Assembly (NCBI GenBank): GCA_900319645.1
Contig: ONPG01000004.1
Span: 62,001-126,000, forward strand
Direction: 5' to 3'
Origin: an uncultured Bacteroidales bacterium
GTDB taxonomy: Bacteria > Bacteroidota > Bacteroidia > Bacteroidales > Paludibacteraceae
Length of the DNA stretch: 64,000 nt
This document shows positions 1 through 8,406 of the stretch, one piece after another. Made by a program: the position numbers and the translations under genes. The notes under the pieces were generated by a model. That model was not told the DNA's origin. It searched no databases and saw only the letters and a program-made list of their open reading frames with translations. How positions within the stretch are numbered: position 1 is the first letter of the stretch; each line of letters opens with the position of its first letter.

Positions 1-1130
1 TCGTAATAATGGAAATGCGGGAAGAGGACCGATTCGTTGGTGTCGTCGAGCGAGAAACCGAAACGGCACTCGGTGGCGATATAGCCAAGTTCCTGGTAGA
101 AGGTCTTGTCCCAGTCGAACATATCCATATATTTGTCCATGTAAATCTTGGTGTTGCCGCATTTCCACGTGCTGAGGTATTGCAGCCACGGCCAGAAATC
201 CTTGGGTTCGAGCGTCCCTTTCTCCGCCAGGATCTTTCTCAGTTCGTCCGCCCGCTCGGGATTAGGCGCCATATACGCGTCGAGTTCGTCGCGGATGTCA
301 AAGGGTATCTCAAAATCCTTGGTAAGCGTACCGTGCTCGATGTCGTTGATCATCAGATCGGTGTTCTCGTGGAGCGCACGGAGGAGTTCGAGTATCGTGG
401 ATGGGTTGGCGGTCGCCCAGAGTGTGACATCGCGATGCTGTAGCGCCAGACGCATAAGCGTATAGTTGCGGGCGGCGTAGTCCGGGATAGACATCACGCA
501 CGAAGGCGCCGTGTAATGTTTTTTGATAATAGCCGGAATGTCTCGTACGAGCACACCGCTGACCGAGCCGTAGAGGGTGCCGTCCGGAGCGTATCCTTCG
601 CACTCCTTGCCCACCGTCGTGAAAATATGTCCGCCGAAAATACGGCTGCGGTGCTTGACGAAGTTCCACGTCCAGATGTGGGACATCTTGCCATAGACAT
701 CCTTGAGATACTTATGGGTCATCGGAATCCATTTGGGTTCGGAGGTAGTGCCGGAAGTGGTGGCGTACATATCGGGTTTGCCCGGGAAAAGGACGTTCTC
801 CTCCCCGTTTTTATGCCTCTCCACGTAAGGCCGGAGCGTCTCGAAAGAGTCGTTGACGGGCACGTAGAGGCGATAAAGCCGGAAGAGGTCGTCGGCGGTG
901 GTAGCGGAAAGAATACGATCGAAATGATGCTCCTTGCCATAAACCGTGTCGCGGCTGATAGTCAGGATGTCACGCAGGGTTTTCTCCGCCGTGTGCTTGG
1001 GTTTGCGACTCCAGAAACGCAGACGGAGTGTCTGCGAGCCGCCTACCAGCATCAGCATGAAGTTGATCAGAAACGGGTATGGCAGTGCTCTGCCTTCATT
1101 GTCCAGATACGGTTTTTGTTTGTTGCTCAT
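1..1130 (-). CDS. GH3-family acyl-adenylating enzyme (auxin-responsive promoter family), 3' end missing
   Basis: About 376 residues are present before the frame runs off the left edge, so the C-terminus is outside the window. Residues 124-136 carry the adenylate-forming motif TSGTTSEPKWIP. The following aromatic-rich region (IWTWNFVKHRSRIFGGHIF) and the overall layout match the GH3 family common in Bacteroidetes. Such enzymes activate a carboxylate as acyl-AMP and usually conjugate it to an amine, but the bacterial substrate is not known. The ATG at 1130 overlaps the last 35 bases of the MMPL transporter gene, so the two are translationally linked. A role in making or modifying a substrate exported by that transporter is inference only. 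Confidence 0.85.
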   Translation of the reverse strand, partial: MSNKQKPYLDNEGRALPYPFLINFMLMLVGGSQTLRLRFWSRKPKHTAEKTLRDILTISRDTVYGKEHHFDRILSATTADDLFRLYRLYVPVNDSFETLRPYVERHKNGEENVLFPGKPDMYATTSGTTSEPKWIPMTHKYLKDVYGKMSHIWTWNFVKHRSRIFGGHIFTTVGKECEGYAPDGTLYGSVSGVLVRDIPAIIKKHYTAPSCVMSIPDYAARNYTLMRLALQHRDVTLWATANPSTILELLRALHENTDLMINDIEHGTLTKDFEIPFDIRDELDAYMAPNPERADELRKILAEKGTLEPKDFWPWLQYLSTWKCGNTKIYMDKYMDMFDWDKTFYQELGYIATECRFGFSLDDTNESVLFPHFHYY

Positions 1131-4100
1131 CGTCCGTTTGATTTGGTTCGTCCGCGGTTGCAGGCTCTGAGAAACGGTTCTTCTTGCCGTAAACCCCCCA
1201 TTTATCCAACGCCACAAGCACAGCCGGGACAACAGTGAGTATTAAGAGTATTGCGACAAATGCACCCACAGCGATGCAGCCGACAATATTAGAAATCATC
1301 AAATCGTCAATGAGTGCCGCCATCACGCCCGGAGCAATAACCATAATCAGTCCGGAAGTCATGATTGTGCGGATCGAACCTCTATAAGCCGCAGCGGCTG
1401 CGTCCTTGGGCAGCATCGTACGGCGGTATTCGCGGTAGTAGTTCGTGAGGAGAATACCATAATCAATCGTGGCTCCCATCAAGATGGCCTGCACGATCAG
1501 GTAAGCGAGATACAGCATCTGTCCTGCCACCAAACCGGACACCACCACATTGACGTACACCGCCGTCATCACAGTCACCACGAGAATAGTCGGAACGATG
1601 AGGGAACGGAACGTGACAGCCACAATCAGGAAGATAGACAGGATGGTGAGCAACGTAACGATATTCATCTCGTGGTTGAAGCCGTTGCGCATTTCGGCGT
1701 ACATCACCGACTCGCCCACGTAGAAATGTTCATTCTCCAGACAAGCGTCCGCCATCGAGGTGAGTCTGTCCACAAACGCGTAAGTCTCAGGCGACTCAGG
1801 AGGCAGCGAGGTGAGTAGCACTAACAGCGAATGGTCGGGCTTGCGCATTTGTCCGATGCCGTCCATCACTTGTGTGCGGACCTCAGCCACTTGGGTGCGC
1901 GAACTATCCGGGATAATTGCCGCCAGGCGCGGGTCATAGACCAAGGTATCGCACACGAAGAGAAGCAAGCGGTCCAGTCCCAAGTGGATTGTATCGCACT
2001 TGCTGTGAACGGCTGCGTAGTAATCGTACAGGAGCGACATCTGGTCGGCAGTCACAGGCTCGGACTGAACGCCCGACAACTCCATGAGACGAGCCATTTT
2101 CTTAGCCATCTCGTCCGCCGGATAAGCCTCGTCGCCAAAGACCAGTTCGGTGAACAGCTCAGCCTGCAGGTCTTCGCGTGAGGGTTTCTTGTGTACGGGT
2201 TTAGCAGGCTCTTTCTCCTTGATTTCCGCTATCTCTTTCTCTTCTGCCTTGTTGGCAGGCTCGGCAGCCACGACCACATCCTCCGGCAGTGCGATCGCAC
2301 GCGGTTTGCTGGGTTTGAGCGGTTCCGCCAGAGCCACGGGCTCCACGGGTTTGGCAGGCTGCACAGGGTGAGCGAGCGCATAGAGTTGGTCATCCGTATA
2401 GTTGTCAATACCGAACGAATGAAGCAGTATATTCAGTTCACCGGGCGTGAGCGAAGCGTTTTCGTTCGCCAGATCCATCAGGTAAGCACGCTGCTCCAGC
2501 TGCTGACGCTGCTCGTCGGAGATCATACCCGCCAAACCAGGACGTTTGAACAGATCGTCCTTGAGCAGGTGTACGTACTGCAGCGGCGTGAGTCTTTTGG
2601 CTTTGCCGGGCGCGTAGCCATAGACAAGCTGGGTCTGTATCTGCGAGGAGCCGATGAAAAGCGACATCTCCTTGACCGACATAGGCAGGCGTATTGCTAC
2701 CGTGTCCGTCAGTTTGTGCATCTCGATGGTCAGCGGCGTAGGCTGGCTGGAATAGAGCGAGTTGAAGAACGGCACAACGGCTATACGGTTCGATTCGATG
2801 ACCGGAGTGACGAGCGTGTCGGTGACAATAGGCATCGGTTCGGCTATCAGCATATCGACGGGTGTCGTGTCGCGGACCACCACCGTGTCGGGTTCCTCCG
2901 CCGGGACTGCCGGTTCGGGTTGCGGTTCAGGTTCAGGCTCAGGAGCCGGAGCCGGCATATCGAGCATCGACTGCAGCAGTTCCACCTGATTGCGCATGTC
3001 GTCGTTGATATACGATGCAAAAAGCGGACTGTTGACACAGTGACTATGGAGGAAGCGTGCCAGGTCCGGGAACTTCATCGGCTGCTGGGCTTGGCCTTGT
3101 GCCGAACGCATATAATAGAGCAGCTGCATCGTCTCGGGCGAGAGCAATGCCAGCTGTTCGGCTGTCGGCTGGGGAGCATCGGCGGGCATCATATCCGCCA
3201 GCATCACCATCAGCGACTGGATGTGGCGCGTCTGCTCTGCAGGCGTGAACGGTTCGCACATCAGCGTGGGATAAGAGATCACCGTCTGGATTCCCGGTTG
3301 CGCCGAGAGACTGTCCGCCAAGCGGAGGACTCGGTTCTCTTCGGAGGTCTCATAAACCAGCACAAACGGATTGAGAGCCGGGAACACCTGCTCTATCCGC
3401 GACTCTTTCTCCGCGGAGAAGAAGATCGTTGTGGTGTGTGAGAAATACCATGAAGCGAAGAACAACACGACGGCACCGATAGCCATACTGACTTTGTGGC
3501 TCGTAACGAAACGTGCGAGACCGTCGGTAGGCGGCACGTAGGCTTTTTTGGCTGTACGATTGATCGTGCGGCGGAACAGCAGCATCAGCGAGGGCAGCAC
3601 GGTGAACGTACAGATGAGCGAGCAAACCACTCCTTTCGCCAGCACGATACCCATATCAGCGCCTATTTTCAGACGCATGAAACAGAGCATCAGCAGTCCC
3701 ACGACCGTGGTGAAAGCCGACGAGAGGATAGACGGAGCCGCACGGCGAACCGCTTTGTTGGCGGCAATGCCGGCTGTCTGACGGTCCGTGTGCTCGTCCT
3801 GCTCCTGACGGTAACGGTTGAGCAGCACAATACAATAGTCGAGCGAGAGAACCGCCTGAAGGATCGATCCGATAAAATTGGTGGTGATAGACACCGACGG
3901 GAGCAAGGCGTTCGTGCCCATATTTAGCACTACCGCCATGAGCGTAGTAATCAGTATGACCACAGGCTCGAACCACGACTGCGCCATCAGGAAAAGTACC
4001 AGCATAATCAACACCGCTGCAATGATCATCACCGATACGGGTGGTGTGGCTCCGTCCTGGCTGGTCTCGACCACACAGGTCTCGCCGAAACGGTGGCTGA

Positions 4101-4467
4101 TTTGCTTGCCCAGCGCTTTCTGGTCAACCGACTTGGGTACATCCAGGTCGAAGACCGTATAGGCGCTGTCGGCGCTGTAACGATAGGTGACGCCGTGCAC
4201 GTCGGGATAAGCGTCGAGCAGCGAGGTGATGCCCGGAATCTCCTTCGGGCTGACGCCTTCGAACATCACATGTACATCCGCTCCGGACATCTGCGCAGCC
4301 GAACCGAACTCGGAGGTAACGATCTCCAGTCCGCGCTTCATCTGCGAGTCGTCCGGCAGATATTTGGTGAGGTCGGCATTGACATTCACGTGCAGCATCA
4401 AGATGCCGCACACGACGGTCAACACCACCGTCAGTCCAAATAATATGTAATGTGTGCGCCGTTTCAA
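1096..4467 (-). CDS. MMPL/RND-superfamily transporter with very long periplasmic insertions
   Basis: The protein has 1123 residues. An N-terminal membrane segment (about 8-25) is followed by a periplasmic part, a first membrane cluster (about 145-345), a long insertion of roughly 550 residues and a second membrane cluster (about 925-1095). This is the two-repeat architecture of MMPL exporters, which use the proton gradient to export lipids or hydrophobic compounds. The insertion contains a proline/glutamate run near residues 500-520 (APEPEPEPQPEPAVPAE) and a second charged, low-complexity part near 690-760. It makes the protein longer than I expect for Bacteroidetes homologues. No ATG precedes the first membrane segment. 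The only fitting start is the TTG at 4467, inside an AT-rich repeat just downstream of rluB. It is probably cotranscribed with rluB and the GH3-family gene. Confidence 0.85.
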   Translation of the reverse strand: MKRRTHYILFGLTVVLTVVCGILMLHVNVNADLTKYLPDDSQMKRGLEIVTSEFGSAAQMSGADVHVMFEGVSPKEIPGITSLLDAYPDVHGVTYRYSADSAYTVFDLDVPKSVDQKALGKQISHRFGETCVVETSQDGATPPVSVMIIAAVLIMLVLFLMAQSWFEPVVILITTLMAVVLNMGTNALLPSVSITTNFIGSILQAVLSLDYCIVLLNRYRQEQDEHTDRQTAGIAANKAVRRAAPSILSSAFTTVVGLLMLCFMRLKIGADMGIVLAKGVVCSLICTFTVLPSLMLLFRRTINRTAKKAYVPPTDGLARFVTSHKVSMAIGAVVLFFASWYFSHTTTIFFSAEKESRIEQVFPALNPFVLVYETSEENRVLRLADSLSAQPGIQTVISYPTLMCEPFTPAEQTRHIQSLMVMLADMMPADAPQPTAEQLALLSPETMQLLYYMRSAQGQAQQPMKFPDLARFLHSHCVNSPLFASYINDDMRNQVELLQSMLDMPAPAPEPEPEPQPEPAVPAEEPDTVVVRDTTPVDMLIAEPMPIVTDTLVTPVIESNRIAVVPFFNSLYSSQPTPLTIEMHKLTDTVAIRLPMSVKEMSLFIGSSQIQTQLVYGYAPGKAKRLTPLQYVHLLKDDLFKRPGLAGMISDEQRQQLEQRAYLMDLANENASLTPGELNILLHSFGIDNYTDDQLYALAHPVQPAKPVEPVALAEPLKPSKPRAIALPEDVVVAAEPANKAEEKEIAEIKEKEPAKPVHKKPSREDLQAELFTELVFGDEAYPADEMAKKMARLMELSGVQSEPVTADQMSLLYDYYAAVHSKCDTIHLGLDRLLLFVCDTLVYDPRLAAIIPDSSRTQVAEVRTQVMDGIGQMRKPDHSLLVLLTSLPPESPETYAFVDRLTSMADACLENEHFYVGESVMYAEMRNGFNHEMNIVTLLTILSIFLIVAVTFRSLIVPTILVVTVMTAVYVNVVVSGLVAGQMLYLAYLIVQAILMGATIDYGILLTNYYREYRRTMLPKDAAAAAYRGSIRTIMTSGLIMVIAPGVMAALIDDLMISNIVGCIAVGAFVAILLILTVVPAVLVALDKWGVYGKKNRFSEPATADEPNQTDDEQQTKTVSGQ

Positions 4468-4491
4468 TTGTCAATTATCAATTGTCAATTT
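4465..4491. repeat. AT-rich spacer repeat (CAATTGTCAATTAT words)
   Basis: The whole gap between rluB and the MMPL gene consists of CAATTG/TCAATT words. It starts next to the rluB stop codon and supplies the TTG start of the transporter. Spacers of the same kind occur at 6227-6254, 16692-16719, 36045-36125 and 49428-49463. Confidence 0.75.
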
Positions 4492-4494
4492 CCA

Positions 4495-5652
4495 TTATTC
4501 AAAAGCCCCCATTTGCAGCATTGCCACCTCTTTGGGGTTGAGGAAACGGTATTTGCCGCGGGCTACGTTTTTCTTGGTCAGTCCGGCGAAGGAAACACGG
4601 TCGAGCGAAACCACCTTGTATCCCACTTTCTCGAACATGCGGCGAACGACACGGTTCTGCCCCGAGTGGATCTCCAGACCTATATGTTTGCGGTCGGATT
4701 TGGGGAACTCGAGTGCGTCGGGGATAATACGCTCATCGTCCAGCACTACGCCGGCACGCAGGATAGCCTCATCGACTTCGTCCAAATCACGGTCGAGCGT
4801 TGCGGCGTATATCTTTTTCTTGTTGAACTTGGGATGTGTCAGTTTGGCAGCCAGGTCACCGTCGTTGGTGAGAAGGAGCACACCGGTCGTGTTGCGGTCG
4901 AGACGACCGACCGGATAGATACGCTCGGCACACGCATTGCGGACGATGTCAATCACCGTGTGACGCTCCTGAGGATCATCCGTGGTGGTCACCGTGTTCT
5001 TGGGCTTGTTGAGCAGGATATATACCTTGTGCTCACGACGAACCGGCTGATCGTGGAAACGAACTTCGTCGGTCGGCAGCACTTTGGTGCCTAACGAATC
5101 AGCCACCTGGCCGTTGACCGTGATTACACCTGCCTGGATAAAATCATCCGCTTCGCGACGCGAACAGATTCCTGCGTTAGCAAGGAACTTGTTCAGACGG
5201 ATAGGCTTGGTCGGATCTTCGTTCTGGCGGTTGTAGGTGTAGCGTTTCTGAGCCGAATAAACGCCCTGATTGCGTTTGGGTTTGTTGAAACGCGGACGTT
5301 GCTGCTGGTTTTGATCGCCTTCACGCTGGAAAGAGCGGTTGTCTCCCTCCCGCTGGAATCGCGGACGCGGCTGGAAAGAACGGTTGTCGCCTTCACGCTG
5401 GAATCGCGGACGAGGAGTTGCTCCTTCTTCGCGCTGGAAACGCGGACGAGGAGTTGTTCCTTCTTCGCGCTGGAAACGCGGGCGGGGTTGGTAGGAACGG
5501 TTGTCGCCCTCACGTTGGAAACGCGGACGGGGTGAGTAAGACGGCGTCTGCTCGCCATCACGGCGGAAACGCGGACGGGGGGTACGTTCGCCCTCGTGGC
5601 CGAACCCGGCAGGGCGATGATTGTGATTGTCTGAGGAATAATCGTTGTACAT
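4495..5652 (-). CDS. rluB: 23S rRNA pseudouridine synthase, RluB/RsuA family, with repeat-rich N-terminal tail
   Basis: From the ATG at 5652 the protein has 385 residues. The first 145 or so are a basic repetitive tail built from the unit RPRFQRE followed by G/E-rich residues. An S4 RNA-binding domain follows (IRLNKFLANAGICSRREAD, from about 147), then the catalytic domain with GRLDRNTTGVLLLTNDG near 250, which contains the conserved nucleophilic aspartate. The family converts a uridine in 23S rRNA helix 89-90 to pseudouridine. A frame extends upstream to 5742, but the added residues look non-coding, and the shorter start has an A-rich leader typical of this phylum. The tail probably binds RNA. 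Its repeated DNA units suggest growth by tandem duplication. Confidence 0.92.
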   Translation of the reverse strand: MYNDYSSDNHNHRPAGFGHEGERTPRPRFRRDGEQTPSYSPRPRFQREGDNRSYQPRPRFQREEGTTPRPRFQREEGATPRPRFQREGDNRSFQPRPRFQREGDNRSFQREGDQNQQQRPRFNKPKRNQGVYSAQKRYTYNRQNEDPTKPIRLNKFLANAGICSRREADDFIQAGVITVNGQVADSLGTKVLPTDEVRFHDQPVRREHKVYILLNKPKNTVTTTDDPQERHTVIDIVRNACAERIYPVGRLDRNTTGVLLLTNDGDLAAKLTHPKFNKKKIYAATLDRDLDEVDEAILRAGVVLDDERIIPDALEFPKSDRKHIGLEIHSGQNRVVRRMFEKVGYKVVSLDRVSFAGLTKKNVARGKYRFLNPKEVAMLQMGAFE

Positions 5653-5803
5653 GATTGTAACTTGAGTTTTTGTTTGTACCTTAATAACTATGCGGCTTGG
5701 TTGATGCCGCTTTTTCCTTTCATTAGTTGACTGTGCGTACATAGGAGGGCCGACTGCCGCTATTCCTTATACTTGCGTGTACGCCTGCGCGATTTTAGTA
5801 CCG

Positions 5804-5841
5804 ACAAAAACTCCAGAACCTGTTTAGTCCGGAGTTTTTGT
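5804..5841 (-). terminator. Hairpin terminator of the DUF177-rpmF operon
   Basis: The perfect 11-base arms ACAAAAACTCC (5804-5814) and GGAGTTTTTGT (5831-5841) enclose a 16-base loop. The site lies 51 bases past the rpmF stop codon. The T-rich 3' arm on the minus strand supports intrinsic termination. Confidence 0.7.
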
Positions 5842-5891
5842 GGGGATCTTTCATGCTGATTGCAAAAGCGTTTTTACTTGGTTCTTTAGCC

Positions 5892-6077
5892 TTATGCCTC
5901 AGCTGCCTGCTCAATAGCCAGTTTGCCACGATAGTAGCCACAACTCGGGCATACAGTGTGGTAGATGTGAAGCGCACCGCAGTTCGGGCATGTTGCCAGT
6001 GTCGGAGCTTTCACTACGTCATGAGTACGACGTTTGGCTTGGCGGGTGTGTGATTGTCTTCTTTTAGGATGTGCCAT
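5892..6077 (-). CDS. rpmF: 50S ribosomal protein L32
   Basis: The protein has 61 residues starting MAHPKRRQSHTRQAKRR, the highly conserved L32 N-terminus. The pair CPNCG and CPSCG forms the four-cysteine zinc ribbon of the zinc-binding form of L32. The frame is open upstream to 6158, but homology begins at the ATG at 6077. It lies downstream of the DUF177 gene, the usual pairing in bacteria. A strong hairpin follows at 5804-5841, so these two genes form a complete short operon. Confidence 0.97.
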   Translation of the reverse strand: MAHPKRRQSHTRQAKRRTHDVVKAPTLATCPNCGALHIYHTVCPSCGYYRGKLAIEQAAEA

Positions 6078-6226
6078 TTCGCATTCGGCAATCTCACGCA
6101 TTGACCGACGACCTCGTCGTCGTTTGGGCGCTCGATGCCTCCGTTCTTCGGTCCGCAAAACGCTGTTTCACGTCCCGGGTAAAGGGAGACGCCTCCTTGC
6201 CGTGGGAGGAATAAATATTAATTACT

Positions 6227-6254
6227 AATTTTCAATTATCGGATATCAATTGTC
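6227..6254. repeat. AT-rich spacer repeat overlapping a stop codon
   Basis: TTTTCAATTATC and ATCAATTGTC words overlap the last two codons and the TGA stop (6246-6248) of the DUF177 gene and continue toward rpmF. Same word family as 4465-4491. Confidence 0.6.
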
Positions 6255-6698
6255 TTCGGGTTCCGGCTCGTCACACAGGTGGGACTGGAGGAGAAGATCC
6301 ATTTGCGGGTTGCAACCACCTTCTGGGTGACAGTGGACAAGCGGAATATTGATACTTGCTATTTCATATACGAGCCACTCGAGATCCAGTTTTCCGCTAT
6401 TAGACATTGCCTCATCCGGGTCCTCGTCTTCCGAAAAAATCTCCTGCTCGTCGTCTATCGCAAGGCTCATCGTATCAAGACAGCGGTCGCAAACAACACG
6501 GACAATCCCGTGGACTGCTATCTTGAGCGAATAATCGTCCTCACGGAGATTAAGCGTTGCTGTAGCAGAAACCTCTCCGCCGAGAATTTCCGACTTCTCT
6601 ATCCTACTAAAGAAATCGTCATTCAGCTGAATATCAAACCGATGCACGCCTATCGGAAGGCGTGAAAGGTCAATGATATTATTGTTCTGCTCGCTCAT
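6246..6698 (-). CDS. DUF177 (YceD-like) protein, partner of L32
   Basis: The protein has 150 residues from the ATG at 6698 (MSEQNNNIIDLSRLPIG). A possible upstream start at 6758 is excluded because the promoter (6716-6747) lies between the two. It has the DUF177 fold features: an N-terminal strand-rich part, then VCDRCLDTMSL and, further on, HCHPEGGCN, two cysteine-containing motifs of the Bacteroidetes branch. The family is linked in bacteria and plants to 23S rRNA processing or accumulation and is almost always encoded just before rpmF, as here. The last codons and the TGA stop lie in an AT-rich spacer repeat. Confidence 0.88.
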   Translation of the reverse strand: MSEQNNNIIDLSRLPIGVHRFDIQLNDDFFSRIEKSEILGGEVSATATLNLREDDYSLKIAVHGIVRVVCDRCLDTMSLAIDDEQEIFSEDEDPDEAMSNSGKLDLEWLVYEIASINIPLVHCHPEGGCNPQMDLLLQSHLCDEPEPEDN

Positions 6699-6715
6699 AA
6701 GCGCAAAATCGGCTG

Positions 6716-6747
6716 CAAAGTTACAACAAAAATCGCACATATGCAAA
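6716..6747 (-). promoter_or_regulatory. Promoter of the DUF177-rpmF operon
   Basis: On the minus strand it reads TTTGCATATGTG (-33 region) and TAACTTTG (-7 box, 6716-6723), the Bacteroidetes sigma consensus with the usual spacing of about 20 bases. It is 18 bases upstream of the chosen DUF177 start. Confidence 0.8.
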
Positions 6748-6911
6748 TTTTCCTGCATTTTTTTTAGAAAAAAGCGATTTTTTCTGCTTTTGCGGTTGGT
6801 TGTGAGTTGTTGGCTGTTGGTTCGAGATGACGTGATTTCGAGACTACGATATTTCGATATTTCGACAGAACGTGATTAGCCGTTAGTCCATGACCAGCAG
6901 TCCTTATGTAT

Positions 6912-7050
6912 AAAAATAAACGAGGGGCAAAAGTCCCTCGCTCCCGTTTTCAAGATAAATATAAAATATGCTGGCTTAGTCAGTTGTGTCGTGTCGGTCA
7001 CGATATACACGACCGACGAGCAAATAGACCATTTAGGTCGGTTTGCAATT
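6912..7050 (-). ncRNA. Candidate structured small RNA, about 139 nt
   Basis: A -7 box TACCTTTG (minus strand, 7057-7064) precedes a region with no convincing ORF. The region holds three hairpins in order. The first has arms GCAAA/TTTGC with inner GACC/GGTC (7020-7046). The second has perfect 7-bp arms GTCGGTC/GACCGAC (6993-7017). The third is a CGAGGG/CCCTCG stem (6921-6940) followed by a U-rich tract (6911-6920), which fits an intrinsic terminator. Promoter, folded body and terminator together indicate an independent transcript. I cannot assign it to a family. A 6S-like RNA is possible but has no specific support. Confidence 0.5.
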
Positions 7051-7170
7051 CGAGTGCAAAGGTAGTGATTTTTCGGGAAAAACCACTCGCATTTCGTACA
7101 AATCACACTAACAAAACGTACAATTTTGTATTTTTCTGTAAAAATATCAGAATTTCAGCACACACGGTGT

Positions 7171-8265
7171 CTATCTGCGCAACTCACGCTGCCTGTATTG
7201 CAAAGGTGTGGCCCCGGTAGTCTCCTTGAAGACGCGGTAGAAAGTCTGGTCGGTAAGGAAACCGCTCTGCGAGATGGCGTCGGCTATCGCGTCGTGATCG
7301 GAGTGGTAGCGGGGATCGGTCAGGATACGCTGGACGTTCGCCACACGGAAGGTGGCAACGTATTGCGAGAAACTCAGCCCGCGGTTGCGGTTGATACAGT
7401 TGCTGACGTACGTCCGGTTGCTCCCAACTGCAGAAGCCAGGTCGTGGATCGTCAGAGACGGGTTGCGGTAGAGCCGGCGGTCACACATAAGCTGGTCTAT
7501 CTTCGTCATCAGCACGTCCTCTTCGTCGGACAATGGAGTCTTAGAGCCTTGTATCTCGCCCTCCTGCGGCTCCTCTGTGTCTTTCTGTTCCAGGTCGCGG
7601 GGCAACACTGTGTCAGCCGCCACATAGCCCAGACCGTAAAGCAGGATGGTCATTATAACCGCCGGAATACCCGCAAGCACGCCTTCGGCAAAGAACCCCC
7701 TGCCGATAACATTCAGCAGCATAGAAGCCACCGCCGTTACGCCGAACAGCTGCAACAGAATGTTAATCGGGCGAAGCAGATCACTCCGGTAGTCGGAATA
7801 GGTGTCGTCCATCTGTTTGCGGGCTTTTTGCAGAAGGCGGGAGCCTTGCACCCACACCCAGACCACTTGTGCCGCAAAGCACACGCGGGCGAAGAGCCCC
7901 AGCGCAACTATCCCCCACTCTATGTTCCGCAAAAGCGGATAGGACAAAGCTATGACAAGTGCCGGCATCAGCATCCACACGTAGTCACGTCCCTCGTGCG
8001 TGCGCACTAACGCACGCAGGTACATATAAAATAAAGGATAAACAGAGAGATTGACAATCGCGTACGACCACTCGCCGGCAAAAGAAGGATAGCCGGAGAA
8101 ATACATCCAATGGTCACCGTACAAGACCGTCGTTGCCGCATAGAAGAGCGTTAACATCCTGTTCACCCGGACCTCGCCGTTGTGCATCACACAACGGATC
8201 AGGAAGAACACCGCCCAAAACAGGCAGACCAGCAAAGGCAACGATATCAGAAGATGGTAAAACAA
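7171..8265 (-). CDS. Membrane-anchored AraC-family transcriptional regulator
   Basis: The protein has 364 residues. The N-terminal 230 or so contain six or seven hydrophobic segments (for example LLISLPLLVCLFWAVFFLI near the start). The C-terminal 110 or so form an AraC-type double helix-turn-helix: LTIHDLASAVGSNRTYVSNC for the first helix pair and DAIADAISQSGFLTDQTFYR for the second, ending in the family signature FKETTGATPLQYR. Such proteins sense a signal in the membrane and bind DNA directly; the target is not apparent. The start at 8265 is a TTG and is uncertain, because no ATG lies before the first membrane segment. It follows pheS, separated by a microsatellite-like spacer. Confidence 0.85.
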   Translation of the reverse strand: MFYHLLISLPLLVCLFWAVFFLIRCVMHNGEVRVNRMLTLFYAATTVLYGDHWMYFSGYPSFAGEWSYAIVNLSVYPLFYMYLRALVRTHEGRDYVWMLMPALVIALSYPLLRNIEWGIVALGLFARVCFAAQVVWVWVQGSRLLQKARKQMDDTYSDYRSDLLRPINILLQLFGVTAVASMLLNVIGRGFFAEGVLAGIPAVIMTILLYGLGYVAADTVLPRDLEQKDTEEPQEGEIQGSKTPLSDEEDVLMTKIDQLMCDRRLYRNPSLTIHDLASAVGSNRTYVSNCINRNRGLSFSQYVATFRVANVQRILTDPRYHSDHDAIADAISQSGFLTDQTFYRVFKETTGATPLQYRQRELRR

Positions 8266-8276
8266 GACTTAAGGAA

Positions 8277-8305
8277 AGATGAAAGATGAAAGATGAAAGA
8301 TGAAA
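8277..8305. repeat. Microsatellite AGATGAA x4
   Basis: Four tandem copies of the 7-base word AGATGAA/GATGAAA fill part of the spacer between pheS and the AraC-type regulator. Nothing else is recognisable in this 141-base gap apart from a small hairpin (8398-8415) whose loop contains the pheS stop codon. Confidence 0.8.
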
Positions 8306-8406
8306 AGCGGCTTGGTTCTCTATCGGAATCGCATCGAGCCACTATCGCATCCTGTCCCACCCTATATATACTATGTATATATCCCGTTGAATTTGAAAGC
8401 TGCTTT

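Noticed and set aside
2191-3441. Long plus-strand open frame of 416 codons
   Set aside because: It is antisense to the MMPL transporter, has a composition full of H, R and Q typical of shadow frames, and shows no start signal or domain.
5653-5742. Upstream extension of RluB to a start at 5742
   Set aside because: The extra residues have no homology character, and the A-rich leader in front of 5652 fits translation starts of this phylum better.
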